The notes under the pieces are model-generated. The model was not told where the DNA came from. It saw only the letters and a list, made by a program, of their open reading frames with translations, and searched no databases. Below, in pieces: positions 26,501 to 33,114 of a stretch of DNA of 45,085 nt. The first letter of the stretch is position 1; the number at the start of each line of letters is the position of its first letter. Location: the IMG/VR virus record IMGVR_UViG_3300023174_000278, positions 1 through 45,085 of that record. The stretch is one strand, 5' to 3'. The position numbers and the translations under genes are program-made. The stretch is from a virus.

Positions 26501-26639
26501 GAACGATATCACCGCCGACGAAGAAGACATCAGGCTTCTCCTTTCGAGCGATGTCGAACAATCTAGTGAAACACTTCCTATACTCGTCATGTCGAGACAG
26601 GCCTCTAAAATGAATGTCTGAGATATGGAACGCTTTCAT
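23520..26639 (-). CDS. Fused Mre11-Rad50 (SbcD-SbcC; T4 gp47-gp46) recombination nuclease
   Basis: One 1039-residue chain carries both halves of the complex. Residues 1 to about 350 are a calcineurin-like phosphoesterase: D8/H10 in SDIH, GGD at 42-44, GNHD at 79-82, CFHG near 149-152 and GDIH at 183-186. From about 366 on is an SMC-type ATPase: Walker A FGKNRAGKSS at 399-408, a long coiled coil with a zinc-hook-like pair C716/C723 near its middle, signature LGSGMEK at 948-954, Walker B VFIIDE (D980, E981) followed by ALDD, and H1013 in the switch. In T4, gp47 and gp46 are separate and resect DNA ends for recombination-dependent replication. No stop or frameshift interrupts the join. The start lacks a strong ribosome binding site. 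It stands between a Cys-rich protein and a zinc ribbon gene. Confidence 0.93.
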   Translation of the reverse strand: MKAFHISDIHFRGLSRHDEYRKCFTRLFDIARKEKPDVFFVGGDIVHSKTQGITPELIDILTWCFETMAEIAPVHMILGNHDGLIHNKSRQDAITPIINALGNKRIYLYKKSGVYPAGLPGINWCVFSCFDEEGWDDVKPVKGEINIACFHGAVRGSSTDSDWKINGEVTASFFDEFDYTFLGDIHKRQNVTGNGVISYPGSFIQQDYGEEVIKGCLLWDIKSAVDYSCKFIHIVNDSPFVTIGYRGDLDETYQMIDSAPTGARVRIGSDVPVPPTTLHLIESKLQAEKSPKEIVYKIADLDAGKSLAKTSGTPVTDLRQPSTIKELIRDFYADSALPKDKFERVDAIVDRYMKSLDLGSDEDRNYSWSLDKLSFKNTFAFRGDNEIDFTKSSGITGIFGKNRAGKSSIIGSLVYCLFNTSDRGSLKNLHIINDKEDTCDAEADITVKGDKYKISRRTKKSVNKKGDVNVNTTLGITKLDTDMQLSDVSDEQRRETEKVLRQLIGTADDFFMTSLAAQGNLNKFFEEKSTARKQIIGKFLNLDIFDALYERSREDLVPLRASFRGRRDKQQIDAKITDAVKLLAAEREKTSELDNAHSDLTRKLADLRVIINGDTSVEAAVKLRELEQRRDRLAEKRKDLASQVEDASTLRSKNTARLEKFSALKEKFPIDELRQKVQSQRSLETKLEAANRELQQHLKSLGRLNEDVGILSTVPCGDEFPTCPFIKKAFESKSKIGQEQLEVEEQRKYIKQLQTNINEIAEQNLDDKVKKYDLMLQEERTLQFDVSKLDMKIEHAETSLKSVDVDLATCNLEIDRLSAVVKDSDNLCGVYDSIKEVEEELEKTRKLQLTNAKNVGAHETSITTLQNEKEVLDRDLADLEIFELFNVAMSKKGLPSRLISKLLPLVNAEIQNILLGVCNFTVELEVDDESNSLEVYINYGDKRRIIELGSGMEKMISAIATRVALINMSSLPKSNVFIIDEGFGALDDANLEACSRLLRSLKKHFSQILIISHVDAIKDAVDNFVEINWIDGGASVRYA

Positions 26640-26677
26640 ATGTTCTAATCTTAGACAAGAAATGCTAGATTTATATT

Positions 26678-27037
26678 TTAGTTCCTAAAGGCCTTGAGCT
26701 TATTGCTGAAGTGCTCTATCTCTGCAATCATCTCGTCGCTTATCTGGTCAGCATCATCGTATTGGTCGTAGACACCAATAGCATCTTCGATGATCTCATA
26801 GAGGCCTCTCTTGAAGAGTGCCGTTGCAGTAACTGTTCCACTCTTCTTATCACCGCATCCTCCAGGTGCACCGCCGCAGCCACAACCGCAGTCACCACCC
26901 TCATCTACTGTCTCGTCTTCAATATCACCGACAGGTGAGTCGTCTTGATGCGTCATTGTTGTAAAGAGCGCATCATCAGCAAGTATATCAGCCATCTCTT
27001 TGAGAATGACTCGTCGAAGTTTTAGATTTCTAGCCAT
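26678..27037 (-). CDS. Small Cys/Gly-rich protein, unknown function (119 aa)
   Basis: The N-terminus MARNLKLRRVILKEMADIL is an amphipathic helix with L-K-E at 12-14, fitting the prohead protease rule. Residues around 48-63 form a dense Cys/Gly cluster (CGCGCGGAPGGCG), five cysteines in 13 residues, flanked by an acidic stretch before it and by helices after (LYEIIEDAIGVYDQYDD). The cluster could hold a metal or form disulfides; no known family is recognised. Its start has AAGG only 2 nt upstream of ATG, and ATAGTTA directly precedes that. It lies between primase and the Mre11-Rad50 fusion, so a replication or recombination link is possible, but the head-targeting-like start hints at a virion location. 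Confidence 0.6.
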   Translation of the reverse strand: MARNLKLRRVILKEMADILADDALFTTMTHQDDSPVGDIEDETVDEGGDCGCGCGGAPGGCGDKKSGTVTATALFKRGLYEIIEDAIGVYDQYDDADQISDEMIAEIEHFSNKLKAFRN

Positions 27038-27052
27038 AGCCTTAACTATTCG

Positions 27053-28015
27053 CTACAGAATGGATCCACTTGATATCTTGCTAATTTTGTGCAGCATGCT
27101 AACTTTTGGATACCATGCTTTTGCATCTGCAATACGCTGCTTAGCAACATCGCGAGGCATCTCACCGATGTCTTTAAATCCCGTGATGTCTGCTTGACGA
27201 ACATCGATGCCAAATTTATACAGATCACCTGCAATCTTGTGTATCTTATCCTCAACGTCTGGATCTAGCGCCAATGTTACTGGAATATTATTTGCCACGA
27301 TCTTTGCAAAAAGAGCTGCAGATTGTGGCAGATAAGATCCGAGTATTGGAATGGCATTCTGACCGACATTGATCGCATCAAACACACCCTCGACGATCAC
27401 GACGGGCTTTGACCAATCAACCATTAGATCATTAAAGATGATCTCCGTCTTGTTTGCTTTTGAATTGACATAACGCGGTTTCGTGTCTTTGTCAATCGAG
27501 CGCGAGACGTAGTAGTTGAGATCACCGTCAGAGTCAAATGAGGGAATGATGACACGCCTGTCAAATCTATTCTCACTGCTGACACACATCTTCCAGTACC
27601 ACAGGTCACGCTCTGTTAACCCGCGACGCATCAGATAATTGTACGTCGCTCTAAAATTAGGATTCTTAGAGTTTGACACTTGAGCTACGGGCTTCAAGCC
27701 ATCAGGTAACGTCACAACCTCGACAGCGGGTACCTCAGTCGTATCATCATCACTTATGCCGAATCTCTCTCTAAAAGCAACAACAACTTCGGGTGTATAG
27801 TATTGCTTAAAGAGCGATCGAAGATTTCCTCCTTTTACTCCGCACACCCAACAGTGGTACTTCCACGTCTCGACGTTGATCGAGAGCTTTTTCTTATCAG
27901 GCGTCTTACAGTTTGGACACGCAACTGCACAGTCATTTCCATCTCTTGAAACATGGATGTCACGAAATATGCCGCGCAGAAATCGTATCTTCTCGGTTGA
28001 AGTGACAGTCGTCAT
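27053..28015 (-). CDS. DNA primase (DnaG-type, zinc-binding plus TOPRIM)
   Basis: A 320-residue primase. Zinc ligands C33, C36, C55 and C58 (CPNC ... CWVC) form the DnaG-type template-recognition ribbon. The catalytic TOPRIM domain has E209 in VVIVEGVFDA and the acidic pair in LALDPDVED (D251, D253). The intervening region NYLMRRGLTERDLWYW and RVIIPSFDSDG corresponds to the primase core. The protein makes short RNA primers on single-stranded DNA during lagging-strand synthesis. No helicase domain is fused, so a separate helicase must exist outside the window. It is close in size to T4 gp61 (342 residues). The ribosome binding site is weak, and the gene follows the RuvC-like gene by 20 nt. Confidence 0.9.
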   Translation of the reverse strand: MTTVTSTEKIRFLRGIFRDIHVSRDGNDCAVACPNCKTPDKKKLSINVETWKYHCWVCGVKGGNLRSLFKQYYTPEVVVAFRERFGISDDDTTEVPAVEVVTLPDGLKPVAQVSNSKNPNFRATYNYLMRRGLTERDLWYWKMCVSSENRFDRRVIIPSFDSDGDLNYYVSRSIDKDTKPRYVNSKANKTEIIFNDLMVDWSKPVVIVEGVFDAINVGQNAIPILGSYLPQSAALFAKIVANNIPVTLALDPDVEDKIHKIAGDLYKFGIDVRQADITGFKDIGEMPRDVAKQRIADAKAWYPKVSMLHKISKISSGSIL

Positions 28016-28035
28016 ATCTTAATAGTAAGATACGT

Positions 28036-28596
28036 CTACTCTTTGTTCAACCATCCTGCGCGAGCTAGAACATATGCATCTGCCATATCATAGCACGATG
28101 TCTGGACTCCGCCTGTCTTTGTGGTAGGCCAATCGATGTCAATTTGAGGCTTAACGAACTCAAAAATCTGCTGTTTAGTGGACACATCTGACTTTCGGTC
28201 AAGCTTAATACCCAGCTTTGACCTTGCTGACGTAGCATTGAGAAAGATGGGTTTTGACCTACAAACTTCGTAAGCGATCAGTGATGCAGCACCATTGAAT
28301 CGGGCGAGTGTATTGATCGTCTTGGCAGACGACAATCCAGGACGGAATGCCTGCAAGTTCTCCTCGATGCAGACCTTCTTGATGCCTGTATGTCTCGCAA
28401 ATACAGCTGCAAGTGCAGCCCTATAAGCATCGCACTTGTCAAAGAAGTCATCAAACTTATCAAGCTTAAAATTTCCTACCTCAACTACTCTGCCCGCATC
28501 TGCCGTCACAATTGCGTAGCCGGTGCAGGACGTTGAGATGTCAAGCCCGAGGATCGTGTCACATGTCGTACTTGATTCTAAAGAGAAATTCTTCAT
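28036..28596 (-). CDS. RuvC-like Holliday junction resolvase
   Basis: The 186-residue protein has the RuvC RNase H-like layout: D19 in ILGLDISTSCTGYAI, E78/E79 in VCIEENLQAF, and D170/D173 in CYDMADAYVLA, giving four acids for two-metal catalysis. It should cut four-way DNA junctions formed in recombination-driven replication and so supply unbranched DNA for packaging, the job done in T4 by the unrelated gp49. Its start at 28596 lies 38 nt inside the LamG-type virion gene, with AGAGG 4 nt upstream; no in-frame ATG lies between it and D19, so the overlap seems real. It opens the DNA-metabolism block, followed by primase. Confidence 0.88.
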   Translation of the reverse strand: MKNFSLESSTTCDTILGLDISTSCTGYAIVTADAGRVVEVGNFKLDKFDDFFDKCDAYRAALAAVFARHTGIKKVCIEENLQAFRPGLSSAKTINTLARFNGAASLIAYEVCRSKPIFLNATSARSKLGIKLDRKSDVSTKQQIFEFVKPQIDIDWPTTKTGGVQTSCYDMADAYVLARAGWLNKE

Positions 28597-30898
28597 CGGG
28601 CCTCTTGAGTACTGGTTGTGCCAGGTTTGCTCTCATAATAACGTTGAAGTTGTCGTCGTGAATATTGATGCCCGTGATGTACACGAAGTTATCTGCCGTT
28701 TCATTCTGTTCATTTGTAGGCGGGAATGATAGGTAACTCGGATTAGATGATGAGTTGATCTCTCCAGCTGGACAGATAGCATCGATGGTATATGTGTGGA
28801 TATTCTGCGATCCATTGAACGAGACAGAGAAATTATCCTTACCGAAGTAGTAGAGGTGAGGCGACTTGATGATCGCAAGACCCTCGTCATAGAAGAGGTT
28901 ACCTACGGTAGCCCAAGTAGGTGGAGGTGTGACAGCATCTGCGCGGTAGAGGCCACCAAAGCCGTTGTCCTTAAGCGTGATGTTGATCTTATCACCCGAT
29001 CCTGTCAGTGCTGTAGATGATAATGTAAATGACTGCGGGAATATCTGATTACCGTAATAGAGATTGCTAACTTGATAGATCGTCGACAGGTTGCTTGATC
29101 TATCGGCAAATGATGATGTTGTAGTGAATGAAAAAAGTGTTGTTGAGTTACCTGCAGTAAGAATTGCTGTAGTGTTATAATCTTCTGACGTTAGATAAAA
29201 TTGCGTCTCGCCTGCTGAAAGAGGTTGTACAGAGCCCGAGCCACCCGATCTAGACATGCTTGTCGTATCAATATTGAGCAAGCTTATCGTTGTTTTATCA
29301 CTATTACCAAGACTGTCAACGTAGGGTTTGTATGCAGATGCAATTGAACTCGTCGGTACTATCTGGTAATTTGGTAAAAAGAGGCCGTTGTCATTTGGTA
29401 ATATTGTGTAGGCTCTCTTTATAAATTCTGGCTGTCTAAACATGTGATCAACAGCGTACTTTTCACCTGCATATGCTTCTGCTGACGATGTGAGCTTATA
29501 AAGGCGTGGTGCGCTATAGCTTTTCACGTCAAATAAGAAATTTTGCAAGTTAGGACTAAATACTTGAGTGCTTGCTGCAAGACTGACGTTATACGGTGTC
29601 GTAGGATATCGTTGTGGTTTTTTCCCAACGGGTGTTGCAAAATCACTCTGGAACTTAGTTGCACAATTTGTGAAGATTGGTGGAACGTAGAATATTAACC
29701 CACTTGTGTTGGCATCATTTACTGTGTTCCTAAAGTTATTCACTTCGCTGTTTGTTAAAACTCTGTTGAAGAGCTTTACATCATGCATTTCAGCATTGAG
29801 TGGACTTGAAAATGTAAATCCACTAGGATCAGCTGATCCTGTGTCTAGCTGCGCAACACCTTCACCGCTTGTTGAGCTAGCAACAACACTATTAAAAAAC
29901 TTAGCTTCATCATCACTTCCGATGTACTGATTACCTAAGATGACAACATCGGGAGCAGCGGCAGCAATTGAGCTGCTTGGATAGTAGAACGACGAAGTTG
30001 TAGCGTCAACTGTGAAAGATCCTGTGTTGTTGTTATAAGAAGCACCCCAGCGAATTGAGACATGGTGCCAGTTGTTGTGATTCAGAAGATTGTCATCACT
30101 GACGTAGATTAGATCTTGTGGGTATGTTCTTGATCCGTTTGCCTGTGTAACATCGATGCTACTAGGCGGCACATTTGCGCTGTGTTTAAAACCAACTGCA
30201 AGACGAAATTGATCAACCTGACCATCCGCATTTCTGTGCGATCCCGTAAGTAGAGACACGCACAATGATGACGACATGTGAAGGATCGCACCTGCGTTAA
30301 AATCAGTGCCTACATCAGCTAGATACCTTGGGTTGATGTAAAAATCAAAGCTAAAGGCATTTGTTAGCTTGTACTGATTATTAATGTTAGGATAAATAAT
30401 TGCGCTGTCACTGGGAACAGACGACGCTGTGAAGAAGTTGATCGTGTGATAATTCTTATAAGAGTAGTCGCAATCTGTGTAGACAGATCGGTACTGCGGC
30501 ATCAAGATATTCTTGATAGTGCTCTTAGTGAGCGAGTTTCGATCGAAGTCAATTGATTGTGTTATTCTCTGAACCGGGAAGACAATGTCATTCTTTCTAC
30601 TAACTGATAGTGCATTAACTAAATTCAGGTACAATCTTGCAGCATAGTCACGCTCTGTGGGCCTTGTAATCATTGAATTTCTGATAGTTTCAACAAGATC
30701 TAAAGTTGAAGCACCTTCACGAAATTCAGTTATTCTTTCTGTGCCTGCTGCTATTTCTTCCTTAAGATAAGGACTTGGGCGTTCAACTAGACGAACTGAC
30801 CCTGTGATTCCGCTCGAAGAGGACACAAATTCGGTGCGAGGCCGCAATGTGAGAGAGAACGTGTCAAAGTTCTCAGGTTGCAGCTTGATGAATGACAT
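28559..30898 (-). CDS. Virion protein with LamG-like domain (779 aa)
   Basis: A large structural protein. The region about 170-385 is a concanavalin/LamG-type jelly roll: AFSFDFYINPRY strand, NNWHHVSIRWG, and AEMHDVKLFNRVLTNSEV are its usual markers. Such domains in tail and baseplate proteins often bind glycans. The last 130 residues (VGNLFYDEGLAII, then SSSNPSYLSF and FVYITGINIHDDNFNVI) match the C-terminal module of the 406-residue protein at 31886. No signal peptide or membrane segment is present. AGAGGGG precedes ATG, and an ATAGTTATAAA motif lies about 18-28 nt upstream, overlapping the stop codon of the homing-endonuclease-like gene. It is probably a baseplate, neck or fibre part with host-surface contact; the precise place in the particle is not known. 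Confidence 0.75.
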   Translation of the reverse strand: MSFIKLQPENFDTFSLTLRPRTEFVSSSSGITGSVRLVERPSPYLKEEIAAGTERITEFREGASTLDLVETIRNSMITRPTERDYAARLYLNLVNALSVSRKNDIVFPVQRITQSIDFDRNSLTKSTIKNILMPQYRSVYTDCDYSYKNYHTINFFTASSVPSDSAIIYPNINNQYKLTNAFSFDFYINPRYLADVGTDFNAGAILHMSSSLCVSLLTGSHRNADGQVDQFRLAVGFKHSANVPPSSIDVTQANGSRTYPQDLIYVSDDNLLNHNNWHHVSIRWGASYNNNTGSFTVDATTSSFYYPSSSIAAAAPDVVILGNQYIGSDDEAKFFNSVVASSTSGEGVAQLDTGSADPSGFTFSSPLNAEMHDVKLFNRVLTNSEVNNFRNTVNDANTSGLIFYVPPIFTNCATKFQSDFATPVGKKPQRYPTTPYNVSLAASTQVFSPNLQNFLFDVKSYSAPRLYKLTSSAEAYAGEKYAVDHMFRQPEFIKRAYTILPNDNGLFLPNYQIVPTSSIASAYKPYVDSLGNSDKTTISLLNIDTTSMSRSGGSGSVQPLSAGETQFYLTSEDYNTTAILTAGNSTTLFSFTTTSSFADRSSNLSTIYQVSNLYYGNQIFPQSFTLSSTALTGSGDKINITLKDNGFGGLYRADAVTPPPTWATVGNLFYDEGLAIIKSPHLYYFGKDNFSVSFNGSQNIHTYTIDAICPAGEINSSSNPSYLSFPPTNEQNETADNFVYITGINIHDDNFNVIMRANLAQPVLKRPDEEFLFRIKYDM

Positions 30899-30919
30899 GT
30901 ACCCCTCTTTTTACCTTTA

Positions 30920-30926
30920 TAACTAT
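30920..30926 (-). promoter_or_regulatory. ATAGTTA/TTATAAA motif upstream of LamG-type gene
   Basis: The minus strand reads ATAGTTATAAAGG, 18-28 nt before the start at 30898, overlapping the TAG stop of the homing-endonuclease-like gene. It is the closest of the set to the T4 late box TATAAATA. A late promoter that the mobile gene landed next to is possible but unproven. Confidence 0.3.
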
Positions 30927-31825
30927 AAACATGTTTTATTATCCTTAAATTCATAGCCTCGAGCGTGCGTCAATCCTAGATCGGCTTCGGTTACGATCCT
31001 ATAGCTAATTCCCAGGTCATTGCAAAATTTTATTGCTGCACTTGTCTTTACAGACACTTCATCAGATGAAACCAGAGTGCAAGGTTTCACTTCAATAATC
31101 TCTTTTTTACCATCGCGATATTCTACTAAGAAATCTGGAACGTAGTTCTTTCGTCTTTCATCATGTGTGTAGGGTATCTTTAATGGTTCGGATGTAAATG
31201 TTACTACATCGTTGTCATTATCAAGTTGCCTTGCAAAAACACTTTCGTAAGATGACCGCAGAAAAATTCTGCCTGCTTTCTTAGATACGTACCACTCTGT
31301 CTTAAAGCCCGTATGTGTCCAAAGACCGTCGACAATCTTTTGAGAGATGGCATCTGATACTTTTTCAGAATTTCTTTTGACACGATCGTCTGTATAAGCT
31401 GTCAATCCGCTGTTCCAAGCAGGTTTTCCAAACCTGTGATTTGCTGCACCTCTACAATGATAGAATGCATTTCTTTCACCTAAATTTGCGCATGATTTAG
31501 AGCAAAATCGTCGAGCTCTATTGATAAACGTCGTCTCAAAATTGCTTCCGCAGCCTTCGCAAGAAATGATTATAGGCCCATCAGGTCTCTGATAAAGATG
31601 ATCGTAAGCACATTTCTGTGTGCAAAATCTAGCATCTTCTGCTCTAAACTTTATGACATCAAATTCCGTGCCGCAGTGCTCGCACGTCTTCGTGACGCGT
31701 TGGCGTTTTGTTCCGGAGTTGGAGCAAGCTTTTGAGCAATATTTTGAGCTTCTCGATCTATAGGGAACCTGCCAGATCTTTTGGCAGAACTGGCAGGTGA
31801 CTTGAACTGGTGCAAATTTCGTCAT
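30923..31825 (-). CDS. Freestanding homing-endonuclease-like protein with three zinc fingers and PD-(D/E)XK domain
   Basis: A 300-residue protein. Three regular Cys4 fingers follow one another: C11/C14/C30/C34, C48/C51/C68/C72 and C89/C92/C108/C112, each C-x2-C-x15/16-C-x3-C. Residues about 129-146 (NHRFGKPAWNSGLTAY) resemble NUMOD3. The nuclease domain has E194 in SSYESVFARQL, D231 in YVPDF and E245/K247 in IIEVKP, a PD-(D/E)XK site. The architecture is that of the gene at 11179-12162, but the fingers are Cys4 rather than C2H2. It is inserted between two virion genes that share a C-terminal module. TTATATT lies 19 nt upstream as a possible promoter box, and the gene looks more AT-rich than its neighbours, consistent with recent mobility. 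The target is unknown. Confidence 0.85.
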   Translation of the reverse strand: MTKFAPVQVTCQFCQKIWQVPYRSRSSKYCSKACSNSGTKRQRVTKTCEHCGTEFDVIKFRAEDARFCTQKCAYDHLYQRPDGPIIISCEGCGSNFETTFINRARRFCSKSCANLGERNAFYHCRGAANHRFGKPAWNSGLTAYTDDRVKRNSEKVSDAISQKIVDGLWTHTGFKTEWYVSKKAGRIFLRSSYESVFARQLDNDNDVVTFTSEPLKIPYTHDERRKNYVPDFLVEYRDGKKEIIEVKPCTLVSSDEVSVKTSAAIKFCNDLGISYRIVTEADLGLTHARGYEFKDNKTCL

Positions 31826-31876
31826 GATGCGCTCTATAGATTAAATATAACGCGCACTTTAAAAGAGAAGAACGAC

Positions 31877-31895
31877 AAAAAAGATTTAAAAATCT
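31877..31895 (-). terminator. Weak AT-rich terminator-like hairpin
   Basis: The minus strand has AGATTTTTAAATCT (6-bp stem, 2-nt loop) followed by six T residues, overlapping the stop codon of the 406-residue gene. The stem is short and AT-rich, so efficiency would be low. It lies just before the homing-endonuclease-like gene. Confidence 0.3.
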
Positions 31896-33106
31896 AATCT
31901 TACTCTAAATGTCAAATCCTTCTCATCATTCTTTTCAATGGGACGACTCATCTTAGCAACTGCCAGCAAGTTATCGTTTGCATCGTAGAGGCCTACAGAC
32001 GTGATGTAGCTGAATGTTCGATCAGTTGTAGGATCATCTATGACGATGATATTGCCATCTGCATCTGTGAATGTGGGGTTTGACGAGTAGTTAAACTCAT
32101 CTGCCGTGGCACGACAAAACACTAATGTCGAGTTGATGTTGGTGACATTCTGGAAGGTCAACGCTGTGAGTGAACCAGAGCTAAATCTGCAGGATGCAAG
32201 ATGGTCAACAATGTCATCGATTGATGATGACACGAAGAAGTCAGGAATAAACTTGGCGTTTCCGTTGCCTGATCTTGCATCTCCTATGAGTGTTTGCCCA
32301 GCAGATGCATCTTTATATGCGTTAGATGTTAAAGCATCTATGACACCTGATACGTGCTGTGTACCTGATAGAACCTTCTTTGCATCGAGGACCATGATTC
32401 CCTGGTCGTAGAAGAGATTTCCTACGACATTAGATGACAGTGTAGAGAATGCAACGTCACCGACTTGACCGCCGAAGCCAAACTGTGTCCCTTGACCTGC
32501 ATCTGTCAAAATTGCAGATCCAATCGCAGATGTCTTGTTCGTGTTTGTAAATGCGCCAGCCACAGGATCATCTACACGGTCAAGTGTTGCTGATGTGTAG
32601 AACTGCATCGCAAATGTCTGGGGCTTGACGCGGTCTCGTGCGAATAGGCGCTTGATGTTGACGAATATTGCTTCATCAATGTAGTCAGTTGTTGCAGGAT
32701 TGCTAAATGGTGCCGAGAACTGTGCATCTGCATCACCGAGCAGTGTCTGTGCGAACTGTCGGTAGACGTTGATCTTCTCTCTCATCATCAGCGACTGCGA
32801 TGGAAAGAGGAGCTTGCCTGCTGAGTCGACTCCAGTTGTGCTACCCGCAACAGTTGAGCTACCTGAGAAGAGACCGACTGTTAGGTCGAGGACCTCATTT
32901 GCTGTCTGGAGTGTATAATCCTGATCAAAAACTGTCTGGAATAGGGAAGATGTTACACCTGGGCCTAGACCGCCTGTGACGAACACCTGGTACTTTTTGC
33001 GTGTGCTCGATCCAGAGACGTCGTTCTGGATGACGTCGACCAGCTGGTTGAGTGCTGATCTGCTAGTCTTGATATCTGCTGCAGTTATCTCTTTAAATGT
33101 GGGCAT
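31886..33106 (-). CDS. Virion structural protein (406 aa), module shared with LamG-type protein
   Basis: A beta-rich structural protein without enzyme motifs. The N-terminal part (TAADIKTSRSALNQLVDVIQ, then RKKYQVFVTGG) is followed by a helical segment MMREKINVYRQFAQTLLG and REIL-type FVNIKRLFARDRVKPQ. The C-terminal 170 residues (NVVGNLFYDQGIMVLD, NYSSNPTFTDADGN, YITSVGLYDANDNLL, KDLTFRVRLDF) match the end of the 779-residue LamG protein. This shared end probably anchors both to a common partner in the tail or baseplate. AGGA precedes ATG by 6 nt. The gene follows the 234-residue gene by 8 nt in the same operon. The T4 equivalent is not clear. Confidence 0.7.
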   Translation of the reverse strand: MPTFKEITAADIKTSRSALNQLVDVIQNDVSGSSTRKKYQVFVTGGLGPGVTSSLFQTVFDQDYTLQTANEVLDLTVGLFSGSSTVAGSTTGVDSAGKLLFPSQSLMMREKINVYRQFAQTLLGDADAQFSAPFSNPATTDYIDEAIFVNIKRLFARDRVKPQTFAMQFYTSATLDRVDDPVAGAFTNTNKTSAIGSAILTDAGQGTQFGFGGQVGDVAFSTLSSNVVGNLFYDQGIMVLDAKKVLSGTQHVSGVIDALTSNAYKDASAGQTLIGDARSGNGNAKFIPDFFVSSSIDDIVDHLASCRFSSGSLTALTFQNVTNINSTLVFCRATADEFNYSSNPTFTDADGNIIVIDDPTTDRTFSYITSVGLYDANDNLLAVAKMSRPIEKNDEKDLTFRVRLDF

Positions 33107-33114
33107 TTTTTATC

